From the NCBI GenBank assembly GCA_902783835.1, contig CACZSN010000014.1:1-64000 (forward strand): a stretch of DNA of 64,000 nt. Reading direction: 5' to 3'. The notes under the pieces were generated by a model. It saw nothing but the letters and a program-made list of their open reading frames with translations. It searched no databases and was not told the origin of the DNA. The position numbers were made by a program, and so were the translations under genes. Every line of letters begins with the position of its first letter. Position 1 is the first letter of the stretch. Shown one piece after another: positions 34,278-42,675 of this stretch. The DNA comes from an uncultured bacterium (GTDB lineage: Bacteria > Cyanobacteriota > Vampirovibrionia > Gastranaerophilales > Gastranaerophilaceae).

Positions 34278-35045
34278 ATGGAAAATAAAGATTTTATAAC
34301 AAATGCTCTTAAATTTTTTAAAGAAGGTGACTATAAAAGTTCACTGAATGAGTTTCTCGCAGCGTTAGGAGAAAATCCTGACGATAATGCGATTATGAAC
34401 AATATCGGTCTTTGCTACACAAAACTTTCAAATGATGAAAAGGCTGAAGAATATTTCACAATGGCACTTAAAGACCATTCAGAATCTGTTGAAACATATA
34501 TAAATTTGGCAGATTTGTATTACAGACAAAGAAGGCTTGAAGAAGGTGCAAATCTCTTGGAAACAGCCGTTACACTCATGCCCGATAACATTGTTCTTAT
34601 GCATTATTTAGCAAGAATTTATATTGCGGATGTTAAATATGACCTTGCGTTTGACATGCTCAACAGAATTTTGGAAATTTCTCCGGAGAACATCGATGCA
34701 TATTGGGATTTAGGCAATTTATGTTTTGAAACGGGAGATTATGAAAATGCTGCGGCAGCATTTGAGCATGTACTTGAAAAACGCGATGATAACGCAATAT
34801 TCTTCTTTAGAACAGGTCAAGCCTATGAAATGAGTGATAATATTGATAAGGCCTTGTCAAATTATCTTAAAGCGATTGCCGCTGACAGATTTATGCATCA
34901 ACCATACAAAAAAGCAGCTGTTATGTTCCTTGCACAAGATGATAAAGAAAGTGCAAAAGAATATCTTGAAGATTATCTCAAGTTTGATTTACCCGATGAA
35001 GAAAAAGAAAATATTAAATCAATAATTGAGAATATCAGTAAGTAA
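34278..35045 (+). CDS. TPR-repeat protein
   Basis: A 255-aa protein made almost wholly of tetratricopeptide repeats, about six to seven motifs of 34 residues (for example YINLADLYYRQRRLEEGANLLETAV and YWDLGNLCFETGDYENAAAAFEHV). It has no signal peptide or membrane segment, so it is probably a cytoplasmic scaffold. There is no visible ribosome site; see the promoter entry. The partner is unknown. The next gene, grx, follows after 71 bp. Confidence 0.85.
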   Translation: MENKDFITNALKFFKEGDYKSSLNEFLAALGENPDDNAIMNNIGLCYTKLSNDEKAEEYFTMALKDHSESVETYINLADLYYRQRRLEEGANLLETAVTLMPDNIVLMHYLARIYIADVKYDLAFDMLNRILEISPENIDAYWDLGNLCFETGDYENAAAAFEHVLEKRDDNAIFFFRTGQAYEMSDNIDKALSNYLKAIAADRFMHQPYKKAAVMFLAQDDKESAKEYLEDYLKFDLPDEEKENIKSIIENISK

Positions 35046-35116
35046 CGATACCTGACTGACTGATTTATTTTAACCTCGTAATTTCGATAATCAATAAAGA
35101 AATGCGAGGTTATTTT

Positions 35117-35383
35117 ATGCAGGTAAAAATTTACACTTTACGTTATTGTCCGTTTTGCAAAAAGGCAAAAAGCATTTTGCGAGAGAAAAACGTCAGTTTT
35201 GATGAAATTGACGTAACTGACAATGAGGATAATTTTTCTAATTTATTAGCGGAAAAATACAACATAAAAGGAGAAGTAACATTTCCGCAAATCATTATCA
35301 ACGGCAATCGAATCGGAGGTTGCTCGGATTTAGAAAAACTTATTGAAACAAAAAAATTTGACGAACTATTAAAAGAGGAATAA
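35117..35383 (+). CDS. Glutaredoxin
   Basis: An 88-aa dithiol glutaredoxin (GrxC type). CPFC is the redox site, followed by the TFPQIIINGNRIGGCSDL segment with the cis-Pro and GG glutathione-binding motif. It reduces disulfides or mixed disulfides in the cytoplasm. The frame is open from 35102, but the ATG at 35117 has a GCGAGG ribosome site and starts at the first beta strand. The next gene, a hybrid-cluster-protein-like gene, starts 2 bp after its stop, so the two are coupled. Confidence 0.92.
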   Translation: MQVKIYTLRYCPFCKKAKSILREKNVSFDEIDVTDNEDNFSNLLAEKYNIKGEVTFPQIIINGNRIGGCSDLEKLIETKKFDELLKEE

Positions 35384-35385
35384 AA

Positions 35386-36990
35386 ATGGGACTATTTTTT
35401 AACTATGACAACCCTGTTTGTAACGAGGGTGCAACCCCCGTTGTTTTTTCTTATGATCCGTCGATAATTTCTCTCAAAGAACTTCTGTTTTATGAATTGA
35501 GCCAAATGGCTTATTATGAAGAAAAAATGAGAGCTATCGGTTGTGATACGGGAAAAATTGCGGACTTAATAATAAACTATGTCAATCTGACAGTCGTTAA
35601 TCTTGATTTTCAAAAAGATGTATTTTTGAACATCATCAAAAATCTTTACGACGAAGTTCAAAAACTCACATTAACATACAAAGAAGAATGCAAACTTAAA
35701 AACGAACCTTTTGAACCGGTTGAAGGCGAAAAGTTGTCTTTTGAAACCAAAAGTGAAGGCATTCAAGCACTAAAATTCGGTGAAAAACAATCAGTAAAAA
35801 AGAATACAACAATTTCTAAATTCAAAAAAACAGCTACCGATATTGCAGTTTTGCTTATCAGTAACGCTTGTCTTTGTATTACGGAAATAGAAAACTACGA
35901 AGAGGAAATCGGTGATGAAAAATTCAAAATTCCCGAACTTTTAAAAACTCTTAACTACGATAATTTAACGGAAAAAGAACTTAAAGAAAAAATTTATGAT
36001 TTTGCAAAAACAAATCGCGAAATTATGACAAAATTAAACAAAATAATTGCAAAAAAATACGGTCCGATTGAAGAAACAGATGTAAAATTGGATATCAAAA
36101 AAGGGAAATGTATTCTTGTTACCGGACATTATTACAAGAACTTAGAAATGTTGCTTGACGCACTCAAAGATGAAGACATTAATGTTTACACTCACAATGA
36201 CATGCTTTTTGCACATTCATTTTCCTATTTTCACAAATATAAAAATTTAGCGGGACATTACCAACGTTCACTGAACAATGTTCAACTCGATTTTGCGTCT
36301 TTTCCCGGAGCGGTACTAATTACAAAAAATTCTCATTTTCACTTTGATTTTATAAGAGGAAGAGTTTTCACCCCCGATAACAATCCTGCTTACGGCATCG
36401 GCAAAATCAGCGAAAAGGATTTTTCACCGCTGATTGAAGCTGCAAAAAAAGAAAAAGGATTCACAAAAAATCTTCCAATCGGAGAAATCACAGTCGGTTA
36501 CGACAAAAATTTCATAGACAGAAAAATTAACATAATAACGGAATGCTTCGACTGCGGAACATATAAACATTTAATAATTATTGGTACAAATAACTACAAT
36601 GTTCCGCAAACGGAATATTTCGAAAAACTATTCGATATTGTACCGGATGATTGTTTTATAATTTCATTTTCTTACAACAGAAAACAGAAAAATATTTGGC
36701 ATATAGGCTCTTTTTACGACATGTCTCTGATTTACGGTGTTTTCGATAAACTTAAAGAACATAAAAATATTTTACAGGAAAAAACCACGGCATTTATTAC
36801 ACAATGTCACTTGCAAACTATATCGCATGCTTTTAACCTGAAAATATTAGGAATTAAAAATATTTATTTGAGTGAATGTTGTCCTAATGTCTTAAATCCG
36901 TCAATTTTCGACGGAATGAAGGATATTTTCAATATCAAAAAAATCAGTAATTCCCCCGAAACAGACCTGAATGAAATTCTCTCAAAATAA
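35386..36990 (+). CDS. Degenerate hybrid-cluster-protein (Hcp) homologue
   Basis: This 534-aa protein aligns along its length with hybrid cluster protein (class I NO/hydroxylamine reductase). Landmarks include GKCILVTGHYYKNLEMLLDAL, INVYTHNDMLFAHSFSYF, FPGAVLITKNS, DFSPLIEAAKK and VPDDCFI. Compared with E. coli Hcp as I remember it, almost all cluster ligands are gone. His248 is kept, and the Glu is Asp272. The cysteines become Ser316, Asn402, Tyr (in SFSYNRK) and Phe (in IGSFYDM), and the later Glu becomes His. The N-terminal CxxC cluster motif is missing too. It probably binds no hybrid cluster. Role unknown; its coupling to glutaredoxin suggests a thiol or nitrosative-stress link. Confidence 0.85.
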   Translation: MGLFFNYDNPVCNEGATPVVFSYDPSIISLKELLFYELSQMAYYEEKMRAIGCDTGKIADLIINYVNLTVVNLDFQKDVFLNIIKNLYDEVQKLTLTYKEECKLKNEPFEPVEGEKLSFETKSEGIQALKFGEKQSVKKNTTISKFKKTATDIAVLLISNACLCITEIENYEEEIGDEKFKIPELLKTLNYDNLTEKELKEKIYDFAKTNREIMTKLNKIIAKKYGPIEETDVKLDIKKGKCILVTGHYYKNLEMLLDALKDEDINVYTHNDMLFAHSFSYFHKYKNLAGHYQRSLNNVQLDFASFPGAVLITKNSHFHFDFIRGRVFTPDNNPAYGIGKISEKDFSPLIEAAKKEKGFTKNLPIGEITVGYDKNFIDRKINIITECFDCGTYKHLIIIGTNNYNVPQTEYFEKLFDIVPDDCFIISFSYNRKQKNIWHIGSFYDMSLIYGVFDKLKEHKNILQEKTTAFITQCHLQTISHAFNLKILGIKNIYLSECCPNVLNPSIFDGMKDIFNIKKISNSPETDLNEILSK

Positions 36991-37001
36991 AACTCACACA
37001 A

Positions 37002-37030
37002 AAAAAGAGCCTTTTTCAAGGCTCTTTTAT
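37002..37030. terminator. Bidirectional terminator after the Hcp-like gene
   Basis: AAAAGAGCCTT (37003-37013) pairs perfectly with AAGGCTCTTTT (37018-37028) around TTTC. It lies between convergent genes and can serve both. Confidence 0.9.
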
Positions 37031-37048
37031 CTTAATAAGATTTTATGA

Positions 37049-38404
37049 TTATTCTAAAATTTCTTTATATTCTTCTACATTATTGAATAAATCATAATCA
37101 ATTTCATTTTCATTATCCGCAATAACTGCCGCAACAGCAGCATCTGAAGTAACGTTCAAAACAGTTCTGAACATTTCCAAAATTCTGTCCAAAGCGAATA
37201 AGAACGCGAAACCTTCAACCAATTGTTGAGGAGTCAAGCCCAATCCGTTAAGGATTAATGCGATAGTGATAAGACCTGCACCCGGAACACCCGCACAAGT
37301 ACTTGATGCAACAAATGCAAAGAATGCAACTTGAATAATTTGAATAGGTTCAAGAGTAACACCGTATGCTTGAGTCAAGAAAAGAACTGCAACTGTTTGG
37401 AACATAGCCGTACCATCCATATTCAAAGTAGCACCCAAAGGAATTACAAATGAACAAACTTTGTGAGAAATACCTCTTTTTTCGCAACAAGCAATTGTTA
37501 AAGGTAATGTAGCGGAACTGCTTGCAGTACCGAAAGCAACCATCATAGCTTCAGTAATTGAAGAGAAGAAAATTGCAACGGGGACTTTACTGAAAACAGA
37601 AATGAATACGGGGTAAACGATGCAAAGTTGAATGAGCAAACCTACGAATAAAACCATAAAGTAAGTTGAAATGCCCGAGAAAACACCTGAACCGAATGAT
37701 GAAACCGCAACTGCCGACAATGCAAATACACCGGGAGCAGCAAGGAACATAATCCAATCGGTAACTTTCATCGTTGCCGCAAATACTGATTCAAAGAAAC
37801 CAACAATCGGTCTTGCAACTTCACCGACTTTAGCCAAAGCAACGGCAAAGATGAGAGTGAAGATTAAGACAGGAATCATATCACCCATAGCGATTGCCGA
37901 AATCGGATTTTGAGGAATCATATTAAGGAATATTTGAGAAATGTTTCCTTGTTGTTCCAAAATAACTTCTTGAACTTGAGCTTGTGCAGACATGGCGGAA
38001 GCTTGGCTGATAAATGATTGAACACCCAATCCCGGTTTAAAGATACAAGCAAGAACAGCACCGATGGTAACAGCAGTGAATGAAATGAATGCGTAATAAA
38101 AAATCATTTTCTTACCGAATTTACCGAGCTGATTGCTGTCTCCGATGCTTGAAATACCGACGATGATAGCAGAACAAACCAAAGGAATAACAACCATTTG
38201 AATAAGTCTGATAAACATTTGACCGATAAAATCAAGAGCTCCGATGATTGAAGCAACCGTCAAATTAACATCACCTGATGAAGTGAATTTGTAATTATGG
38301 AGAATGAACCCCAAAATAATACCTGCAATAAGTCCTAAGAAAATATGACCGTTTCGTTTAATTCCAAGACCTAAGGCGATTAAAATTTGCATGTGTAGTT
38401 TCAT
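37049..38404 (-). CDS. Sodium/proton:dicarboxylate (glutamate) symporter, DAACS family
   Basis: A 451-aa inner-membrane transporter with eight helices and two re-entrant loops. The hallmark segments are FGTASSSATLPLTIACCEK (HP1) and the NMDGTAMFQTVAVLFLTQAYG segment (TM7), with the later ASSTCAGVPGAG (HP2). It imports C4-dicarboxylates or glutamate/aspartate with cations. Substrate choice cannot be read from these motifs. It is a single gene, convergent with the Hcp-like gene and sharing its terminator. Confidence 0.93.
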   Translation of the reverse strand: MKLHMQILIALGLGIKRNGHIFLGLIAGIILGFILHNYKFTSSGDVNLTVASIIGALDFIGQMFIRLIQMVVIPLVCSAIIVGISSIGDSNQLGKFGKKMIFYYAFISFTAVTIGAVLACIFKPGLGVQSFISQASAMSAQAQVQEVILEQQGNISQIFLNMIPQNPISAIAMGDMIPVLIFTLIFAVALAKVGEVARPIVGFFESVFAATMKVTDWIMFLAAPGVFALSAVAVSSFGSGVFSGISTYFMVLFVGLLIQLCIVYPVFISVFSKVPVAIFFSSITEAMMVAFGTASSSATLPLTIACCEKRGISHKVCSFVIPLGATLNMDGTAMFQTVAVLFLTQAYGVTLEPIQIIQVAFFAFVASSTCAGVPGAGLITIALILNGLGLTPQQLVEGFAFLFALDRILEMFRTVLNVTSDAAVAAVIADNENEIDYDLFNNVEEYKEILE

Positions 38405-38574
38405 GAAACATAGTCCTTTTAATTATACTGTCATTGTGATAAATATTGTAGCCTGTTTCTCATTAAATATCAAGAACGAATTATTTTTTTGTAAAAAATG
38501 CGAAGATTTTTAAATATTTTGCCCCAAAATATTATTTGTAATAGGATAAAAATAAAGAAAAACAGGATAAAAAA

Positions 38575-39963
38575 ATGGCATTAAAAGATAAGCAATTTCA
38601 CTTTATAGCAGCAGGCGGAGTAGGAATGAGTGCATTGGCGAAGTTTCTGCTCGAAAAAGGCTGCACTGTTACAGGCTCTGATATTTCCGAAAGCAAATAT
38701 GTAAAAATGTTAAAAAATATGGGAGCCGACATAAAAATCGGACAAAAAGCCGAAAATATAACACCTGATATGACGGTAGTAATAAGTTCGGCCATTTCCG
38801 AAGAAAACCCCGAATTAAAAGAAGCAAGACGGCTTAACCTCGAAGTTTTACACCGTTCGGACATGCTTAAATTAATATCGGATGATTTTTCTGATGATAA
38901 AGATGCTCTTTTCTTCGGATTTTCAGGTACTCACGGCAAAACAACGACAAGCGGACTTTGCTCGTATGTATTGAGTAAAGCGGGAAAACATCCGTCATAT
39001 GCAGTCGGAGGGTTTATTCCTGAAATCGGAGATAATTCAAAGTTTGATTCAGACAAAATATTTATTGCCGAATTAGACGAATCGGACGGAACAATCGTAA
39101 AATACAGACCGGATGTTAACGTTATTAACAATTTGTCATATGATCATCCTGATTTTTATAAAAACGGAATGTCCGATATTTATAAAACTTTCAAGAAATA
39201 TATTGATAATACGGAGAAAGATGCATTATTAATCATAAATAATGACAGTGAAGGTTGCAGAGAATTTATAAAATACATGCCCGAAAGAACTTTTGTAACA
39301 TTTGGGGTAAACGATGCGAATTACACTGCAAAAAATATTGAATTTGACGGTTTTTCTTCAAAATTTGATATTTATTACAAAGGTGAGTTTAAGGCACAAA
39401 TGGAAATGTCTATTCCGGGAATTCACAATGTTTACAATGCTTTAGCAGTATTTGCCGCATTGGATTTGAAAGGTTTTCATCCTGAAAATATGCTTGAGCA
39501 TTTCAAAACTTTTTCGGGAATGGGAAGAAGATTTCAAAAAGTTACGGAATTCAACGGAATAAAGGTTTACGACGATTATGCCCACCATCCGGAAGAAATA
39601 GGAACAACCTTGAAAAGTTTATCGGCATACAAAGGCGGACGGATTGTCGCGGTATTTCAACCACACAGATTTTCAAGATTACAAAGCCTTTGGAGTGATT
39701 TTTTGAAAGTTTTTGATACTGTGGACAAAATTTTTGTAACAGATGTTTTCCATGCCTGTGAAGAACCTATTGACGGAGTAAATTCAGAACGATTTGTTAA
39801 AGAATTGAAACACAAAGATAAAACTTATGTCGGCGGAGATATGCAAGCGGTTGCGGAAAAAATTTATCCCGAACTCAAATCTGGCGACCTTGTAATCACA
39901 CTTGGAGCAGGTACTGTTACACAAGTTGGCGGAATTTTAAAGAAAATAAGCGAGAATAACTAA
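38575..39963 (+). CDS. murC: UDP-N-acetylmuramate-L-alanine ligase
   Basis: MurC adds L-Ala to UDP-MurNAc, the first amino acid of the peptidoglycan stem. The N-terminal Rossmann domain has GGVGMSALAKFL and GSDISES. The ATP site is FSGTHGKTTTSG. HHPEEI and the C-terminal FQPHRFSRL domain follow. At 462 aa it is normal. It opens the operon murC-murB-ddl-ftsQ-nadE. The spacing to murB is 2 bp. Confidence 0.97.
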   Translation: MALKDKQFHFIAAGGVGMSALAKFLLEKGCTVTGSDISESKYVKMLKNMGADIKIGQKAENITPDMTVVISSAISEENPELKEARRLNLEVLHRSDMLKLISDDFSDDKDALFFGFSGTHGKTTTSGLCSYVLSKAGKHPSYAVGGFIPEIGDNSKFDSDKIFIAELDESDGTIVKYRPDVNVINNLSYDHPDFYKNGMSDIYKTFKKYIDNTEKDALLIINNDSEGCREFIKYMPERTFVTFGVNDANYTAKNIEFDGFSSKFDIYYKGEFKAQMEMSIPGIHNVYNALAVFAALDLKGFHPENMLEHFKTFSGMGRRFQKVTEFNGIKVYDDYAHHPEEIGTTLKSLSAYKGGRIVAVFQPHRFSRLQSLWSDFLKVFDTVDKIFVTDVFHACEEPIDGVNSERFVKELKHKDKTYVGGDMQAVAEKIYPELKSGDLVITLGAGTVTQVGGILKKISENN

Positions 39964-39965
39964 CA

Positions 39966-40871
39966 ATGAAGATTGAAAAAGATTACGAATTAAAAAAACA
40001 CACAACCTTCCAAATCGGAGGAAAAGCAAAAACTGTTTATTTTCCTGAAACAGTTGAAGAACTTGAACAAACATTAAAAGAAAATCCGAATGCAATTATT
40101 CTCGGAAACGGTTCCGACGTACTTATTTCATCCGACGGAATAGACGGAGACGTAATAATTACAACGGAAATTAATGATTTTGAAATTAACGGAACAAAAG
40201 TTTATGCAACCTGCGGTGTTAAAGCACCTGTTTTATCAAGAGAAGTTTCGGAAAATGGACTTTCGGGAATGGAATTTATGTTCTGTATTCCGGGGACAAT
40301 CGGCGGAATGGTTTATATGAACGCATCCGCACACAGTCAGTCGATTGCGGATATTTTTACATCATGTAAAGTTTATGATGTCGAAAATCAAAAAGTTTTA
40401 ACGCTTAACAAAGATGACATGCTTTTTGAATACAGAAAAACCGTACTTTCCGAAAAGAAATATGTTGTTTTGAGTGCAGAATTTGAACTTAAACCGTCAA
40501 CGGTTGAAGAAGTAAAAGCATTAATGCAAAGAAATGCGGAATTTCGCAAACAAAAACAACCGTCACTTGCTCTTCCGAATGCAGGAAGTATTTTCAAAAA
40601 CCCTGAAAACGACTCGGCAGGAAGACTTCTTGAAAAGTCAGGAGTAAAATCCAAAATTGTAGGCGGAGCAAAAGTTTGGGAAAATCACGCTAATTTCATT
40701 GTAAACATCGGCTATGCAACCTCAAGCGATGTTTTAAACTTGATGTATAAAATGTATAATGAAGTCAAAGTGCGTTACACGATTGAACTTCAACCCGAAG
40801 TAAAATTCATCGGTATCGCAAATGAGGAAGAAAAAGAAAAATGGCAAACAATGACAACGAACAACAATTAA
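39966..40871 (+). CDS. murB: UDP-N-acetylenolpyruvoylglucosamine reductase
   Basis: MurB reduces UDP-GlcNAc-enolpyruvate to UDP-MurNAc with FAD and NADPH. It shows KKHTTFQIGGKA, ILGNGSDVLISSDG (FAD loop), EFMFCIPGTIGGMVYMNA and PNAGSIFKNP with the catalytic Ser. At 301 aa it is of the shorter (type II) class. The 3' end overlaps ddl by 31 bp in another frame, indicating coupling. Confidence 0.97.
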   Translation: MKIEKDYELKKHTTFQIGGKAKTVYFPETVEELEQTLKENPNAIILGNGSDVLISSDGIDGDVIITTEINDFEINGTKVYATCGVKAPVLSREVSENGLSGMEFMFCIPGTIGGMVYMNASAHSQSIADIFTSCKVYDVENQKVLTLNKDDMLFEYRKTVLSEKKYVVLSAEFELKPSTVEEVKALMQRNAEFRKQKQPSLALPNAGSIFKNPENDSAGRLLEKSGVKSKIVGGAKVWENHANFIVNIGYATSSDVLNLMYKMYNEVKVRYTIELQPEVKFIGIANEEEKEKWQTMTTNNN

Positions 40872-41803
40872 AATATTCTTTAGATACAAGAATTGCAGTA
40901 CTTTGCGGCGGAATGTCAAACGAAAGAGAAGTTTCTCTCCGCTCGGGCAAAAACGTATTTGAAGCATTACAAAGGTTAGGTTACGAAAATTCAATCCTAA
41001 TTGACGTGGATGAAGATATTGCCGAAACTTTGCACGAAAACGAAGTTACGGTTGCATATAACGCTTTGCACGGAAAATACGGTGAAGACGGTTGCATCCA
41101 AGGTTTGTTGGAAATTTTGGGAATTGAATATACAGGATGCGGGGTTTTTGCAAGTGCCGCTTGTATGAACAAAGCAACAACAAAAAACATCCTGAAAAAT
41201 TTTGATTATGTTCCGTTAATTAAATCTGTTTTGATTAAAGCAGGTGACGATGCGGAAGAAAAAATTAAGGATTTGAAGTTCCCTGTAATGCTTAAACCCG
41301 TAAGCGAAGGCTCAAGCATTGGTATGTATAAAGTTAATACAAAAGAAGAATTTACCGAAAATTATAAAAAATCAGCCGAAATCGGACAAGATGTAATGGT
41401 GGAAGAATTTTTGGTCGGAAAGTCTTTGACAGTTGGTGTTTTAGACAACGGAGACGAAACTTTCGCAACGGAAATTCTTGAACTTCGTCCAAAAACCGAA
41501 TGGTATGATTACGAAGCGAAATATACAAAGGGAATGACGGAATTCATTCTTCCTGCGGAACTTTCACCGGAAATGACGGCAAAAGTTAAAGATATTGCGG
41601 TAAAAGCTTGTAAAGCATGCGGCTGTAAAGGAGTCAGCAGAATAGACTTTTTGGTTTCGGATGAAGTTCCGTACGTTTTGGAAATCAACACAAGTCCAGG
41701 AATGACTGATGTCAGTGATTTGCCGGCACAAGCTAATGCGATGGGCATTTCTTATGACGAATTAGTTTTAATGATATTAAATAATGCCGGATTAAACAGA
41801 TAA
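40841..41803 (+). CDS. ddl: D-alanine-D-alanine ligase
   Basis: This ATP-grasp enzyme makes D-Ala-D-Ala for the peptidoglycan stem. Key segments are LCGGMSNEREVSLRSG, LHGKYGEDGCIQGLLE, MLKPVSEGSSIGMYKV (ATP loop), SRIDFLV and LEINTSPGMTDVSDLP with the metal ligands. A terminal LV-type specificity pattern is not obvious, so ordinary D-Ala specificity is assumed. At 320 aa it is normal. It overlaps murB upstream and ftsQ downstream (TAATG). Confidence 0.96.
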   Translation: MANNDNEQQLKYSLDTRIAVLCGGMSNEREVSLRSGKNVFEALQRLGYENSILIDVDEDIAETLHENEVTVAYNALHGKYGEDGCIQGLLEILGIEYTGCGVFASAACMNKATTKNILKNFDYVPLIKSVLIKAGDDAEEKIKDLKFPVMLKPVSEGSSIGMYKVNTKEEFTENYKKSAEIGQDVMVEEFLVGKSLTVGVLDNGDETFATEILELRPKTEWYDYEAKYTKGMTEFILPAELSPEMTAKVKDIAVKACKACGCKGVSRIDFLVSDEVPYVLEINTSPGMTDVSDLPAQANAMGISYDELVLMILNNAGLNR

Positions 41804-42675
41804 TGACAGAACATCATTTTGAAAAAGACAAAGAAAAACATAAAAGGAAGCCCGTTCGTTCGAGCAAAATGCTCTTATGCCTTCGAGCACTTATGATTGC
41901 ACTGATAATTTTCAGCAGTTATAAAATTCTTTGTTCTTCAAAATGGTACTATCCGCAGAAAATGTTCACATCCGCAAAGAACAAAAACGTAGCAATAGTC
42001 GGTACATATATAACTTCACCCGATAAAGTTCTGAACATTATGAAAAAGGTTGAAATTCCGAAACGACCGTTGTATATGTTAGACGTAAAAGGTTTTGAGG
42101 ACAAAATTTCCGAAATCAAAACCGTAAAATCGGTACATATCAGAAGATATTGGTTTCCTGCAAGAATGCAAATCGTAATTGAGGACAAAATGCCCGTATT
42201 GATGATAGCACCGAATGAAAAGGCAAAGCCGGCAGCATTTTTTGTCGAAGACGGAACATTGTTGAGTGCGGATCTTTTGCCGAAAAATGAAAAATTATAT
42301 CCGTTAAAAGTCTTATCGACAGGAGAACAGGATAATTTTATTCACTGGAAAGAAGAAAAGATAAATTATCTGCTTGAACTTGCAGACAAAGCAAGACAAT
42401 ATTCCGGCGAAGAAGTAGAATATATCGATTACAGACAACCACACAATATTTTTATCAAAATTCAATCAGTCCTGATTGACCTCGGAGAGCCTGATGCAAA
42501 GGCTTATACAAGATTAAAATCAATAAAAACCGTACTTGAAAATTTGGATAAAGTTGACAAAAAAATAGAGTATGTGGATTTAAGATGGGAAGTTACAAAA
42601 TACATAAAAATTAAAGGAAAAGGGCAGCAGTACAATGAAAGCAACAATAATCCAACTGAACACGAAATCGGCTGA
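41803..42675 (+). CDS. ftsQ: Cell-division protein FtsQ (POTRA)
   Basis: A 290-aa bitopic division protein. A Lys-rich cytoplasmic start (1-22) is followed by one membrane helix (about 23-45) and a POTRA domain (about 60-130, including LYMLDVKGFEDKISEIKTVKSVHIRRYW), then the beta domain. It links early and late divisome parts in the periplasm. Its sequence is weakly conserved, but the topology and position after murC-murB-ddl are diagnostic. ftsA and ftsZ do not follow; nadE does, overlapping the 3' end by 41 bp. Confidence 0.85.
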   Translation: MTEHHFEKDKEKHKRKPVRSSKMLLCLRALMIALIIFSSYKILCSSKWYYPQKMFTSAKNKNVAIVGTYITSPDKVLNIMKKVEIPKRPLYMLDVKGFEDKISEIKTVKSVHIRRYWFPARMQIVIEDKMPVLMIAPNEKAKPAAFFVEDGTLLSADLLPKNEKLYPLKVLSTGEQDNFIHWKEEKINYLLELADKARQYSGEEVEYIDYRQPHNIFIKIQSVLIDLGEPDAKAYTRLKSIKTVLENLDKVDKKIEYVDLRWEVTKYIKIKGKGQQYNESNNNPTEHEIG

